Origin: Rutidosis leptorrhynchoides | Lineage: Eukaryota > Streptophyta > Magnoliopsida > Asterales > Asteraceae | Direction: 5' to 3' | Assembly (NCBI RefSeq): GCF_046630445.1 | Contig: NC_092334.1 | Span: 107,953,001-108,017,000, forward strand | DNA length: 64,000 nt | Shown here: positions 11,789-23,621 of the stretch, in pieces | Layout: each line of letters begins with the position of its first letter | How positions within the stretch are numbered: the stretch's first letter is position 1 | Notes under the pieces: generated by a model | Told to the model about the DNA's origin: nothing | What the model saw: the letters and a program-made list of their open reading frames with translations, nothing else | The model's database searches: none | Position numbers and translations under genes: made by a program

Positions 11789-12481
11789 ATGGACGTTAAG
11801 GGTAGACAACCGAATATTTTAGAAGACCTACCAGAGGATATGATTGAGGAAATCTTGTCTAGAGTCGGTCAGAATTCATCAGCACATTTAGTTATGGCGA
11901 AATTAACTTGTCAAACATTTGAAAGACTTTTCAGAAATGCCTTAGTTTATAAAAGGCTTTCCTTTGATAGGTGGGGTATATCACATTGGGGAGACTTTAA
12001 GTTACGCCGTGTTTTCTTTAAAGCGTTAAATGCGGGGAACCCAAATGCAATTTTATGCTACGGGTTAAGAACCTATTTTGACTCAACATATCCCAACATA
12101 GGATTTCGTGAATTAGAAAGAGCTTCTAACATGCAACATAAAGAAGCATGTTATGCTTACGGATTAGTGATGTTCGCTTCTTACCAAAGTGAGAAAAAGA
12201 ACATCGGATTGCAGCTTTTAAATAAAACTTTCCCACAAGTGACGGATTCAGTAGTTGGGGTGAGAAACAAGGTTTTTAGATTATTACGGGGCTGTTGGAC
12301 ATTACGAAACCCTCGTCCTTTTGACGACATTAAAATATGCTGCCTAGCTAATGGTCATAACGGTTATTTTCCACAAGACCATGGATGGGAAGTCGTCTTA
12401 GTAAAACCAGAATGCATGACTTGTTTCTGGACTTATGAATTACGTGTCTTTATTTCCTTTGCTGAACAACTTGCGTATTAA
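11789..12481 (+). CDS. F-box protein encoded inside a gypsy retrotransposon
   Basis: This intact 230-codon ORF has an N-terminal F-box at residues ~9-55 (NILEDLPEDMIEEILSRVG, then LTCQTFERL), the motif that binds SKP1 in SCF ubiquitin ligases. A Sel1/TPR-like middle follows (~75-145: GNPNAILCYGL, ASNMQHKEACYAYGLVMF, GLQLLNK), then a C-terminal Cys/Trp part (CMTCFWTYE). The arrangement resembles the plant At1g67623/At2g35280-like F-box family. Known: such proteins choose substrates for ubiquitination. Inferred: this one is cargo of the element, since it lies between PBS and gag on the sense strand. The splice-acceptor-like TCTATTTTACAG ends 12 nt before the ATG, so it could be the first ORF of a spliced RNA. 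It has no stop or frameshift while gag-pol has five lesions. The real start is ATG 11789; upstream in-frame codons fall in the acceptor. Confidence 0.8.
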   Translation: MDVKGRQPNILEDLPEDMIEEILSRVGQNSSAHLVMAKLTCQTFERLFRNALVYKRLSFDRWGISHWGDFKLRRVFFKALNAGNPNAILCYGLRTYFDSTYPNIGFRELERASNMQHKEACYAYGLVMFASYQSEKKNIGLQLLNKTFPQVTDSVVGVRNKVFRLLRGCWTLRNPRPFDDIKICCLANGHNGYFPQDHGWEVVLVKPECMTCFWTYELRVFISFAEQLAY

Positions 12482-12653
12482 CTAGATTTATCTTCAAAAC
12501 TGTCCTGTATCATAGTGTACTATATTTCATGTTATATGTAATATAGCGAAGTTGTAAGTTTGAAGAATATTTGTATGTGATATATTATTATAATCAGTTT
12601 TTCTTATGGAATTGTAGTAGTTGAATTGTATATTAGCTACTAAGTATGAACTT

Positions 12654-12672
12654 AACGGGTAGGTAGTACCCG
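12654..12672 (+). promoter_or_regulatory. Internal PPT-like hairpin motif between cargo and gag
   Basis: AACGGGTAGGTAGTACCCG repeats the AACGGGTAGGTA that adjoins the 3' LTR (17377-17388). It adds TACCCG, giving a CGGGTA/TACCCG stem. The same motif occurs after the cargo ORF of the other gypsy-type element (50251-50272, minus). It may be a second plus-strand priming site or a structural RNA signal. Confidence 0.5.
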
Positions 12673-12804
12673 AATTTAAAATTATAAAACGCTAATATGA
12701 AGAAAAAGCTTTTATAAATGAGTTCATATTATGCTACGAGATACTATTGACTACTCTTAATATTCTGTATGATTAAATTGTTTCATTTGACTATTTTGAA
12801 GGAA

Positions 12805-15800
12805 ATGGCACCGACTACTCGACACACCTTGAATATGAGCGAAGAGGAATTTCGTGCCTTTCTTGCTTCAAACATAGCCGCAGTACAGGTCGCGCTACAT
12901 ACCAACAATAACTCTGAATCTAGCAATACAGCTAACGGCGCAAGAAATCGTGTAGGATGCTCCTACAAGGAATTCACTACCTGCAAACCTTCAGAATTTG
13001 ATGGGACCGAAGGACCAATCGGATTGAAACGGTGGACCGAGAAAGTTGAATCGGTGTTTGCCATAAGTAAGTGTGCTGAAGAAGACAAAGTGAAGTACGC
13101 TACGCATACCTTCACAGGTAGTGCGTTAACATGGTGGAATAACTATCTAGAGCAAGTGGGACAAGATGCTGCTTACGCGCTACCGTGGTCAGAATTCAAG
13201 CACTTGATGAACGAGAAGTACCGTCCTAGAACTGAGGTCAATAAGCTCAAGTCAGAACTTAGAGGGTTACGAACACAGGGATTCGATATTACTTCGTACG
13301 AAAGACGATTCACAGAATTGTGCCTATTGTGTCCGAGAGCGTTCGAAGATGAGGAAGAGAAGATCGACGCGTTTGTGAAAGGGTTACCGGAGAGAATCCA
13401 AGAAGATATAAGTTCACACGAGCCTGCCTCCATACAAAAGGCATGTAAAATGGCTCACAAACTAGTGAACCAGATTGAGAGAAGAATTAAAGAACAGGCG
13501 GCCGAAGAGGCCAACGTGAAGCTAGTCAAAAGAAAGTGGGAGGAAAATGGTGATAAGAGTCACCAAAACAACAACAACTATCCCAACAATCGCAACATCA
13601 ATCAAAACTACAACAAACGGCAAAACAATAACAACAACAACTACAACAATCATTCCAACAACAATAACAACCGCAACAACAATAAAAATCAGAAGAAGCT
13701 ATGCCAAAGGTGTGAAAAGTATCACTCGGGGTTCTGCACCAAATTTTGCAACAAGTGTAAAAGAAATGGTCATAGCGCGGCGAAGTGTGAGGTCTACGGA
13801 CCAGGGGTTAACAGAACGAAAGGAACAAATGGTGTCGGAACGAGTAATGGCAGAGCAAGTAGTGTCGGAGCAAGTTATGCCAATGTAGTTTGTTATAAAT
13901 GTGGAAAACCGGGCCACATTATTAGAAATTGCCCGAACCAGGAGAACACGAATGGACAAGGCCGCGGAAGAGTTTTCAATATTAATGCGTTAGAGGCACA
14001 GGAAGACCCGGAGCTTGTTACGGGTACGTTTCTTATTGACAATAAATCTGCTTACGTTTTATTTGATTCGGGTGCGGATAGAAGCTATATGAGTAGAGAT
14101 TTTTGTGCTAAATTAAGTTGTCCATTGACGCCTTTGGATAGTAAATTTTTACTCGAATTAGCAAATGGTAAATTAATTTCAGCAGATAATATATGTCGGA
14201 ATCGAGAAATTAAACTGGTTAGCGAAACATTTAAGATTGACTTGATACCAGTAGAGTTAGGGAGTTTTGATGTGATAATCGGTATGGACTGGTTGAAAGA
14301 AGTGAAAGCAGAGATCGTTTGTTACAAAAATGCAATTCGCATTATACGAGAAAAAGGAAAACCCTTAATGGTGTACGGAGAAAAGGGCAACACGAAGCTA
14401 CATCTTATTAGTAATTTGAAGGTACAAAAACTAATAAGAAAAGGTTGCTATGCTGTTCTAGCACATGTCGAGAAAGTACCAACTGAAGAAAAGAGCATCA
14501 ATGATGTTCCCGTCGCAAAAGAATTTCCCGATGTATTTCCGAAAGAATTACTGGGATTACCCCCACATCGATCCGTTGAATTTCAAATAGATCTTGTACC
14601 AGGAGCTGCACCAATAGCTCGTGCTCCTTACAGACTCACACCCAGCGAGATGAAAGAACTGCAAAGCCAATTACAAGAACTTTTAGAGCGTGGTTTCATT
14701 CGACCAAGCACATCACCGTGGGGAGCTCCTGTTTTGTTTGTCAAGAAGAAAGATGGTACATTCAGGTTGTGTATCGACTACCGAGAGTTGAACAAACTTA
14801 CCATCAAGAACCGCTATCCACTACCGAGAATCGACGACTTATTTGATCAACTACAAGGCTCGTCTGTTTATTCAAAGATTGACTTACATTCCGGGTATCA
14901 TCAAATGCGGGTGAAAGAAGATGATATTCCAAAGACTGCTTTCAGAACACGTTACGGTCATTACGAGTTTATGGTCATGTCGTTTGGTTTAACTAATGCA
15001 CCAGCTGTGTTCATGGACCTTATGAACCGAGTGTGTGGACCATACCTTAACAAGTTTGTCATTGTTTTCATTGATGACATACTTATTTACTCAAAGAATG
15101 ACCAAGAACACGGTGAACATTTGAGAAAGGTGTTAGAAGTATTGAGGAAGGAAGAATTGTACGCTAAGTTTTCAAAGTGTGCATTTTGGTTAGAAGAAGT
15201 TCAATTCCTCGGTCACATAGTGAACAAAGAAGGTATTAAGGTGGATCCGGCAAAGATAGAAACTGTTGAAAAGTGGGAAACCTCGAAAACTCCGAAACAC
15301 ATACGCCAGTTTTTAGGACTAGCTGGTTACTACAGAAGGTTCATCCAAGACTATTCCAGAATAGCAAAACCCTTGACTGCATTAATGCATAAAGGGAAGA
15401 AATTTGAATGGAAGGATGAACAAGAGAAAGCGTTTCAGTTATTGAAGAAAAAGCTAACTACGGCACCTATATTGTCATTGCCTGAAGGGAATGATGATTT
15501 TGTGATTTATTGTGACGCATCAAAGCAAGGTCTTGGTTGTGTATTAATGCAACGAACGAAGGTGATTGCTTATGCGTCTAGATAATTGAAGATTTACGAA
15601 CAAAATTATACGACGCATGATTTGGAATTAGGCGCGGTTGTTTTTGCATTAAAGACTTGGAGGCACTACTTATATGAGGTCAAAAGCATTATATATACCG
15701 ACCACAAAAGTCTTCAACACATATTTAATCAGAAACAACTGAATATGAGGCAGCGTAGGTGGATTGAATTGTTGAATGATTACGACTTTGAGATTCGTTA

Positions 15801-17354
15801 CCACCCGGGGAAGGCAAATGTGGTAGCCGACGCCTTGAGCAGGAAGGACAGAGAACCCATTCGAGTAAAATCTATGAATATAATGATTCACAATAACCTT
15901 ACTACTCAAATAAAGGAGGCGCAACAAGGAGTTTTAAAAGAGGGAAATTTAAAGGATGAAATACCCAAAGGATCGGAGAAGCATCTTAATATTCGGGAAG
16001 ACGGAAACCGGTATAGGGCTGAAAGGATTTGGGTACCAAAATTTGGAGATATGAGAGAAATGGTACTTAGAGAAGCTCATAAAACCAGATACTCAATACA
16101 TCCTGGAACGGGGAAGATGTACAAGGATCTCAAGAAACATTTTTGGTGGCCGGGTATGAAAGCCGATGTTGCTAAATATGTAGGAGAATGTTTGACGTGT
16201 TCTAAGGTCAAAACTGAGCATCAGAAACCATCAGGTCTACTTCAACAACCCGAAATCCCGGAATGGAAATGGGAAAATATTACCATGGATTTCATCGCTA
16301 AATTGCCAAGGACTGCAAGTGGTTTTGATACTATTTGGGTAATAGTTGATCGTCTCACCAAATTAGCACACTTCCTGCCAATAAGAGAAGATGACAAGAT
16401 GGAGAAGTTAGCACGACTGTATTTGAAGGAAGTCGTCTCCAGACATGAAATACCAATCTCTATTATCTCTGATAGGGATGGCAGATTTATTTCAAGATTC
16501 TGGCAGACATTACAGCAAGCATTAGGAACTCGTCTAGACATGAGTACTGCCTATCATCCATAAACTGATGGGTAGAGTGAAAGGATGATACAAATGCTTG
16601 AAGACATGCTACGAGCATGTGTTATTAATTTCGGAAACAGTTGGGATCGACATCTACCGTTAGCAGAATTTTCCTACAACAACAGCTACCATTCAAGCAT
16701 TGAGATGGCACCGTTTGAAGCACTTTATGGTAGAAAGTGCAGGTCTCCGATTTGTTGGAGTGAAGTGGGGGATAGACAGATTACGGGTCCGGATATAATA
16801 CAAGAAACTACCGAGAAGATCATCGAAATTCAACAACGGTTGAAAATCGCCCAAAGTCGACAAAAGAGCTACGCTGACATTAAAAGAAAAGATATAGAAT
16901 TTGAAATTGGAGAGATGGTCATGCTTAAAGTTGCACCTTGGAAAGGCGTTGTTCGATTTGGTAAACGAGGGAAATTAAATCCAAGGTATATCGGACCATT
17001 CAAGATTATTGATCGTGTCGGACCAGTAGCTTACCGACTTGAGTTACCTCAACAACTCGCAGCTGTACATAACACTTTTCATGTCTCGAATTTGAAGAAA
17101 TATTTTGCAAAAAAGAAGATCTCACTATTCCATTAGATGAAATCCAAATCAACGAAAAACTTCAATTCATCGAAGAACCCGTCGAAATAATGGATCGTGA
17201 GGTTAAAAGACTTAAGCAAAACAAGAGACCAATTGTTAAGGTTCGATGGAATGCTCGTATAGGACCCGAGTTCACCTGGGAATGAGAAGATCAGATGAAG
17301 AAGAAATACCCGCATTCATTTCCAGAAGATACGTCAACACCTCCAACTGCGTAA
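12805..17354 (+). pseudogene. gag-pol polyprotein of Ty3/gypsy element, decayed
   Basis: A single long frame starts at ATG 12805 (MAPTTRHT; an ATG at 12769 in the same frame is less likely). Gag with the SALTWW motif lies at ~65-170, an Asn-rich linker at ~255-300, zinc knuckles at C315 ([14 protein letters not shown]) and C363 ([14 protein letters not shown]), and protease DSGAD at 421. Reverse transcriptase has FIDD with Asp 757/758. RNase H and integrase follow: HHCC from H1092, D1162, D1223, E1259 (the exact D-35-E spacing), then a GPF motif and a short chromodomain-like tail. Lesions: stops at 15583, 16561, 16573 and 17283, and a one-base frame change near 17110 beside an A-run. All four stops fit C-to-T changes (three Gln, one Arg). 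Catalytic residues are otherwise kept, so the decay is recent. Confidence 0.9.
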
Positions 17355-17376
17355 AGTTTCGGGACAAAATTTATTT

Positions 17377-17389
17377 AACGGGTAGGTAC
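17377..17389 (+). other. 3' polypurine-tract region
   Basis: AACGGGTAGGTAC lies directly against the TG of the 3' LTR. It is a weak purine tract, but the reverse complement of the same sequence adjoins the 3' LTR of the 44335-55352 element, together with a shared TTTCGGGAC a little upstream. Confidence 0.65.
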
Positions 17390-20300
17390 TGTAGTGACCC
17401 GAACTTTTCCATGTTTATATATATATATATTAAATGAAATTGTTATTTACATGATTAAGTATTTCCAACATGTTAAGCAATCAAACTTATTAAGACTTGA
17501 TTAATTGAAATAGGTTTCATATAGACAATTGATCACCCATGTTGACGGGCGATTCACGAACGTTACAAAATTGTAAAAAACTACATGTTGTGGTATATAT
17601 AGACATATATATATATATGGTTGACATAAGATTATGATGAGTAAGTATCGCACTAAGTATATTAACAATGTGTGATATACATAAGAAATGAGATTACTAA
17701 GTTAAGAAACTCGAAATGATATATATAACGATTATCGTTATGATAACGTCTACTAAATACATATATATCATATTAAGATATTGATACACTATATTTAATA
17801 TGATAAAATGATATTTAAATATATCATTAAGTGTGTTAACAATGAACTACATATGTAAAAAAAAAAAAAAAAACTAGACTACTAACCCAAGAATTACGAA
17901 ACGAGACTTATATGTAACGATTATCGTTGTAACGATATTTTAATGTATATATCATATTAAGAGATATTCATACATCATAATATCATGATAATATAATAAT
18001 TTAACATCTCATTTGATATAATAAACATTGGGTTAACAACATTAATTGAGATCGTTAACTTAAAGGTTTCAAAACAACACTTACATGTAACGACTAACGA
18101 AGACTTAACGACTCCATTAGAATGTATATACATGTTGTGTTTTGATATGTATTCTTACACTTTTGAAAGACTTCAAGACACATATCAAAGTACTTCTACT
18201 TAAAAAAAATGCTTACAATTACATCCTCATTCAGTTTCATCAACAATTCTACTCGTATGCACCCGTATTCGTACTCGTACAATACACAGCTTTTAGATGT
18301 ATGTACTATTGGTATATACACTCCAATGATCAGCTCTTAGCAGCCTATGTGAGTCACCTAAAACATGTGGAAACCATCATTTGGCAACTAGCATGAAATA
18401 TCTCATAAAATTACAAAAATATTAGTAATCATTCATGACTTATTTACATGAAAACAAAATTACATATCCTTTATATCTAATCCATATACCAACGACCAAA
18501 AATACCTACAAACGCTTTCATTCTTCAATTTTCTTCATCTAATTGATCTCTCTCAAGTTCCATCTTCAAGTTCTAAGTGTTCTTTATAAATTCCATAAGT
18601 ATAGTTTCATAAAAATCAAGAATACTTCCAAGTTTGCAAGTCTACTTCCAAGCTTTCTAATCCATTCCAAGTAATCATCTAAGATCAAGGAACCTTTGTT
18701 ATTTACAGTAGGTTATCTTTATAATTCAATGTAATATTCATATTCAAACTTTGATTCAATTTCTACAACTATAACAATCTTATTTCTAGTGAAAATCTTA
18801 CTTGAACTGTTTTCGTGTCATGATTCTGCTTCAAGAACTTTCAAGCCATCCAAGGATCCTTTTGTAGTGCCCCGAACTTTTCCATGTTTATATATATATT
18901 AAATGAAATTGTTATTTATATGATTAAGTGTTTCCAACATGTTAAGCAATCAAACTTGTTAAGACTTGATTAATTAAAATAGGTTTCATATAGACAATTG
19001 ACCACCCAAGTTGACCGGTGATTCACGAACGTTAAAACTTGTAAAAACTATACGATGATATATATATGGTTATATATATAGTTAACATGATTTTATTATA
19101 ATTATGTATCTCATTAGGTATTTTAACAATGAGTTATATACATAAAGATGAGACTATTAATTTAAGAAACTCGAAAACGATATATATAACGATTATCGTT
19201 ATAACAACGTCTTACTAGATACATATGAATCATATTAAGATATTGATACACTTGGTTAATTATGTTAAATGATAAGTAAATATATTATTAAGTGTATTAA
19301 CAATGAAATACATATGTAAAAATAATACTACTAACTTAATGATTTCGAAACGAGACATATATGTAACGATTATCGTTGTAACGACATTTAACTGTATATA
19401 TATCATACTAAGATATATTATATATCATAATATCATAATAATATAACAATTTAACATCTCATTTGTTATAATAAACAATGGGTTAACAACATTCAACAAG
19501 ATCGTTAACCTAAAGGTTTCAAAATAACATTTACATGTAACGACTAACGATGACTTAACGACTCAGTTAAAATGTATATACATGTAGTGTTTTAATATGT
19601 ATTCATACACTTTTGAAAGACTTAAATACACTTATCAAAATACTTCTACTTAACAAAAATACTTACAATTACATCCTCGTTCAGTTTCATCAACAATTCT
19701 ACTTGTATGCACTCGTATTCGTACTCGTACAATACACAGCTTTTAGATGTATATACTATTGGTATATACACTCCAATGATCAGCTCTTAGCAGCCCATGT
19801 GAGTCACCTAACACATGTGGGAACCATCATTTGGCAACTAGCATGAAATATCTCATAAAATTACAAAAATATGAGTAATCATTCATGACTTATTTACATG
19901 AAAACAAAATTACATATCCTTTATATCTAATCCATACACCAACGACCAAAAACACCTACAAACACTTTCATTCTTCAATTTTATTCATCTAATTAATCTC
20001 TCTCAAGTTCTATCTTCAAGTTCTAAGTGTTCTTCATAAATTCCAAAAGTTCTAGTTTCATAAAATCAAGAATACTTCCAAGATTGCAAGTTTACTTCCA
20101 AGTTTTCTAAATCCATTCCAAGTAATCATCCAAGATCAAGAAACCTTTGTTAATTACAGTAGGTTATCTTTCTAATACAAGATAATAATCATATTCAAAC
20201 TTTAATTCAATTTCTATAACTATAACAATCTTATTTCGAGTGGAAATCTTACTTGAAATTGTTTTCGTGTCATGATTCTGCTTCATGAACTTTCAAGCCA

Positions 20301-23300
20301 TCCAAGGATCCTTTGAAGCTAGATCTAATTTTCTCATTTCCAGTAGGTTTATCCAAGGAACTTGAGGTAGTAATGATGTTCATAACATCATTCGATTCAT
20401 ACATATAAATCTATCTTATTCGAAGGTTTAAACTTGTAATCACTAGAACATAGTTTAGTTAATTCTAAACTTGTTCGCAAATAAAAGTTAATCCTTCTAA
20501 CTTGACTTTTAAAATCAACTAAACACATGTTATATATCTATATGATATGCTAACTTAAAGATTTAAAACCTGGAAACATGAAAAACACCGTAAAATCGGA
20601 TTTACGCCGTCGTAGTAACACCGCGGGCTGTTTTGGGTTAGTTAATTAAAAACTATGACAAACTTTGATTTAAAAGTTGTTATTCTGGGAAAATAATTTT
20701 TATTATGAACATGAAACTATATCCAAAAATTATGGTTAAACTCAAAGTGGAAGTATGTTTTCTAAAATGGTCATCTAGACGTCGTTCTTTCGACTGAAAT
20801 GACTACCTTTACAAAAATGACTTGTAACTTATTTTTCCGACTATAAACCTATACTTTTTATGTTTAGATTCATAAAATAGAGTTCAATATGAAACCATAG
20901 CAATTTGATTCACTCAAAACGGATTTAAAATGAAGAAGTTATGGGTAAAACAAGATTGGATAATTTTTCTCATTTTAGCTACGTGAAAATTGGTAACAAA
21001 TCTATTCCAACCATAACTTAATCAACTTGTATTGTATATTATGTAATCTTGAGATACCATAGACACGTATACAATGTTTCGACCTATCATGTCGACACAT
21101 CTATATATATTTAGGAACAACCATAGACACTCTATATGTGAATGTTGGAGTTAGCTACACAGGGTTGAGGTTGATTCCAAAATATATATAGTTTGAGTTG
21201 TGATCAATACTGAGATACGTATACACTGGGTCGTGGATTGATTCAAGATAATATTTATCGATTTATTTCTGTACATCTAACTGTGGACAACTAGTTGTAG
21301 GTTACTAACGAGGACAGCTGACTTAATAAACTTAAAACATCAAAATATATTAAAAGTGTTGTAAATATATTTTGAACATACTTTGATATATATGTATATA
21401 TTGTTATAGGTTCGTGAATCAACCAGTGGCCAAGTCTTACTTCCCGACGAAGTAAAAATCTGTGAAAGTGAGTTATAGTCCCACTTTTAAAATCTAATAT
21501 TTTTGGGATGAGAATACATGCAGGTTTTATAAATGATTTACAAAATAGACACAAGTACGTGAAACTACATTCTATGGTTGAATTATCGAAATCAAATATG
21601 CCCCTTTTTATTAAGTCTGGTAATCTAAGAATTAGGGAACAGACACCCTAATTGACGTGAATCCTAAAGATAGATCTATTGGGCCTAACAAGCCCCATCC
21701 AAAGTACCGGATGCTTTAGTACTTCGAAATTTATATCATATCCGAAGGGTGTCCCAGAATGATGGGGATATTCTTATATATGCATCTTGTTAATGTCGGT
21801 TACCAGGTGTTCACCATATGAATGATTTTTATCTCTATGTATGGGATGTATATTGAAATATGAAATCTTGTGGTCTATTGTTACGATTTGATATATATAG
21901 GTTAAACCTATAACTCACCAACATTTTTGTTGACGTTTAAAGCATGTTTATTCTCAGGTGAATATTAAGAGCTTCCGCTGTTGCATACTAAAATAAGGAC
22001 AAGATTTGGAGTCCATATTTATATGATATTATGTAAAAACTGCATTCAAGAAACATATGTCGATGTAATATATTTCTATTGTAAACCATTATGTAATGGT
22101 CGTGTGTAAACAGTATATTTTAGATTATCATTATTTAATAATCTACGTAATGCTTTTGAAACCTTTATTGATAAAATAAAGGTTATGGTTGTTTTAAAAA
22201 TGAATGCAGTCTTGAAAAACGTCTCATATAGAGGTCAAAACCTCGCAACGAAATCAATTAATATGGAACGTTTATAATCAATATGAACGGGACATTTCAC
22301 CTTTGAAGCTAGATCCATTTTTCTCATTTCCAGTGGTTTTATTCAGAAAACTTAAGGTAGTAATGATGTTCATAACATCATTCGATTCATTCATATAAAG
22401 CTATCTTATTCGATGGTTTAAACTTGTAATCACTAGAACATAGTTTAGTTAATTCTAAACTTGTTCGCAAACAAAAGTTAATCCTTCTAACTTGACTTTT
22501 AAAATCAACTAAACACATTTTCTATATCTATATGATATGCTAACTTAATGATTTAAAACATGGAAACACAATGAATACCATAAAATCGGATATACGCCGT
22601 CGTAGTGAAACCGGGGGCTGTTTTGGTTTGGATAATTAAAAACTATGATAAACTTTGATTAAAAGTTGTTTTTCTGGGAAAATGATTTTTCATATGAACA
22701 TGATACTATATCCAAAAATCTTGGTTAAACTCAAAGTGAAAGTATGTTTTTCAAAATGGTCATCAAGATGTCGTTCTTTCGACAGAAATGACTACCTCTT
22801 TAGTAATTGACATGTAACTTAAATTTTCGACTATAAGCCTATACTTTTTCTATTTGGATTCTTAAATTAGAGTTCAATATGAAATCATAGCAATTTGATT
22901 CACTCAAAACGGATTTAAAATGAAGAAGTTATGGGTAAAACAAGATTGGATATTTTTGATCTTTTTAGCTACGGAAAATGTTTAACAAATCTATACAAAT
23001 CATATCCTAGCTAACTTATATTGTATTATACATGTATTCTAATATATTATGTAATCTTGGGATACCATAGACACATATACAAATGTTTTGACATATCATA
23101 TCGACCCATGTATATATATTATTTGGAACAATCATAGACACTCTATATGCAGTAATGTTGGAGTTAGCTATACAGGGTTGAGGTTGATTCCAAATATATA
23201 TATACTTTGAGTTGTGATCTAGCCTGAGACGTGTATACACTGGGTCGTGGATTGATTCAAGATAATATATATCGATTTATTTCTGTACATCTAACTGTGG

Positions 23301-23327
23301 ACAACTAGTTGTAGGTTACTAACGAGG
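17390..23327 (+). repeat. 3' LTR, interrupted and 3'-truncated
   Basis: It starts TGTAGTGACCCGAAC and tracks the 5' LTR through 18862. After the inserted solo LTR and its TSD it resumes at 22305 and continues to 23327, where similarity stops (GAGGACA followed by AATAGTG instead of GCTGACTTA). About 1 kb of the LTR end is missing, removed with part of the surrounding solo LTR. Confidence 0.85.
18863..22299 (+). mobile_element. Nested solo LTR of the same gypsy family
   Basis: It begins TGTAGTGCCCCGAAC, ends GGGACATTTCA, is 3437 bp long, and is flanked by the 5-bp duplication CCTTT at 18858-18862 and 22300-22304. It is clearly more diverged from the two host LTRs than they are from each other. 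So it came from a separate source copy and later lost its internal region by LTR recombination. Confidence 0.9.
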
Positions 23328-23480
23328 ACAAATAGTGTTTACTGTAGCAAATAGCGTTTTCACTGTAGCACTGTAGCAAAATAGCGTTTTCATTGTAGCA
23401 AATAGTGTTTTTACTGTAGCAAATAGTATTTTACTGTAGCAAAGTCGTTTTTACAGTAGCAATTAGTGTTTTACTTGTAC
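23328..23480. repeat. ACTGTAGCAAATAGYGTTTT tandem repeat
   Basis: About seven imperfect 18-22-bp units containing CTGTAGCAAATAG are arrayed head to tail inside the right piece of the outer solo LTR. They lie next to the AT array, directly at the deletion junction with the inner 3' LTR. Confidence 0.75.
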
Positions 23481-23483
23481 ATC

Positions 23484-23488
<5 letters not shown>

Positions 23489-23546
<58 letters not shown>
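23489..23546. repeat. (AT)n microsatellite
   Basis: Pure AT dinucleotide array within the outer solo LTR. Confidence 0.9.
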
Positions 23547-23552
<6 letters not shown>

Positions 23553-23621
23553 TTACATAATATTAAATCATATAGAGAATTGGTTTAAATTAGTCGAAAT
23601 TTTCCGGGTCATCACACTCTC

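Larger units (their letters stand above)
7369..23327 (+). mobile_element. Ty3/gypsy chromovirus-like LTR retrotransposon with cargo ORFs
   Basis: Order: 5' LTR (7369-10841), initiator-Met-type PBS, acidic ORF (11051-11659), F-box ORF (11789-12481), gag-pol in one frame (12805-17354), PPT, and a 3' LTR starting at 17390. The 3' LTR holds another solo LTR and lacks its last ~1 kb. The domain order PR-RT-RNaseH-INT, the FIDD reverse-transcriptase motif and a GPF motif after integrase place it in Ty3/gypsy, probably a Tekay/Del-like chromovirus. Two extra ORFs before gag are not part of a standard element. Coding decay and truncation make it inactive as a whole. A 5-bp TSD cannot be tested because the right end is deleted. 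Confidence 0.85.
6649..23616 (-). mobile_element. Outer minus-strand solo LTR, split by a nested gypsy element
   Basis: The left piece (6649-7368) starts TATAACGACCCGTC, a G-to-A variant of the TG start used by related LTRs here. The right piece (23328-23616) ends CCGGGTCATCACA. Both match the two ends of minus-strand LTRs such as 51550-55352. The 5-bp sequence CTCTC lies immediately outside both ends (6644-6648 and 23617-23621), so the pieces are the two ends of one insertion. No internal coding region belongs to it, so it is a solo LTR formed by LTR-LTR recombination. It was then split by the 7369-23327 element. The right piece is short because a deletion removed the junction. Confidence 0.75.

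Noticed and set aside
12769-12804. Alternative upstream ATG for gag.
   Set aside because: It would add 12 hydrophobic residues to a Gag whose usual start looks like MAPTTRHT; the ATG at 12805 is preferred.
13547-13888. Thr-rich 113-codon frame overlapping gag.
   Set aside because: It is a shifted reading of the Asn-rich (AAC)n linker of gag.
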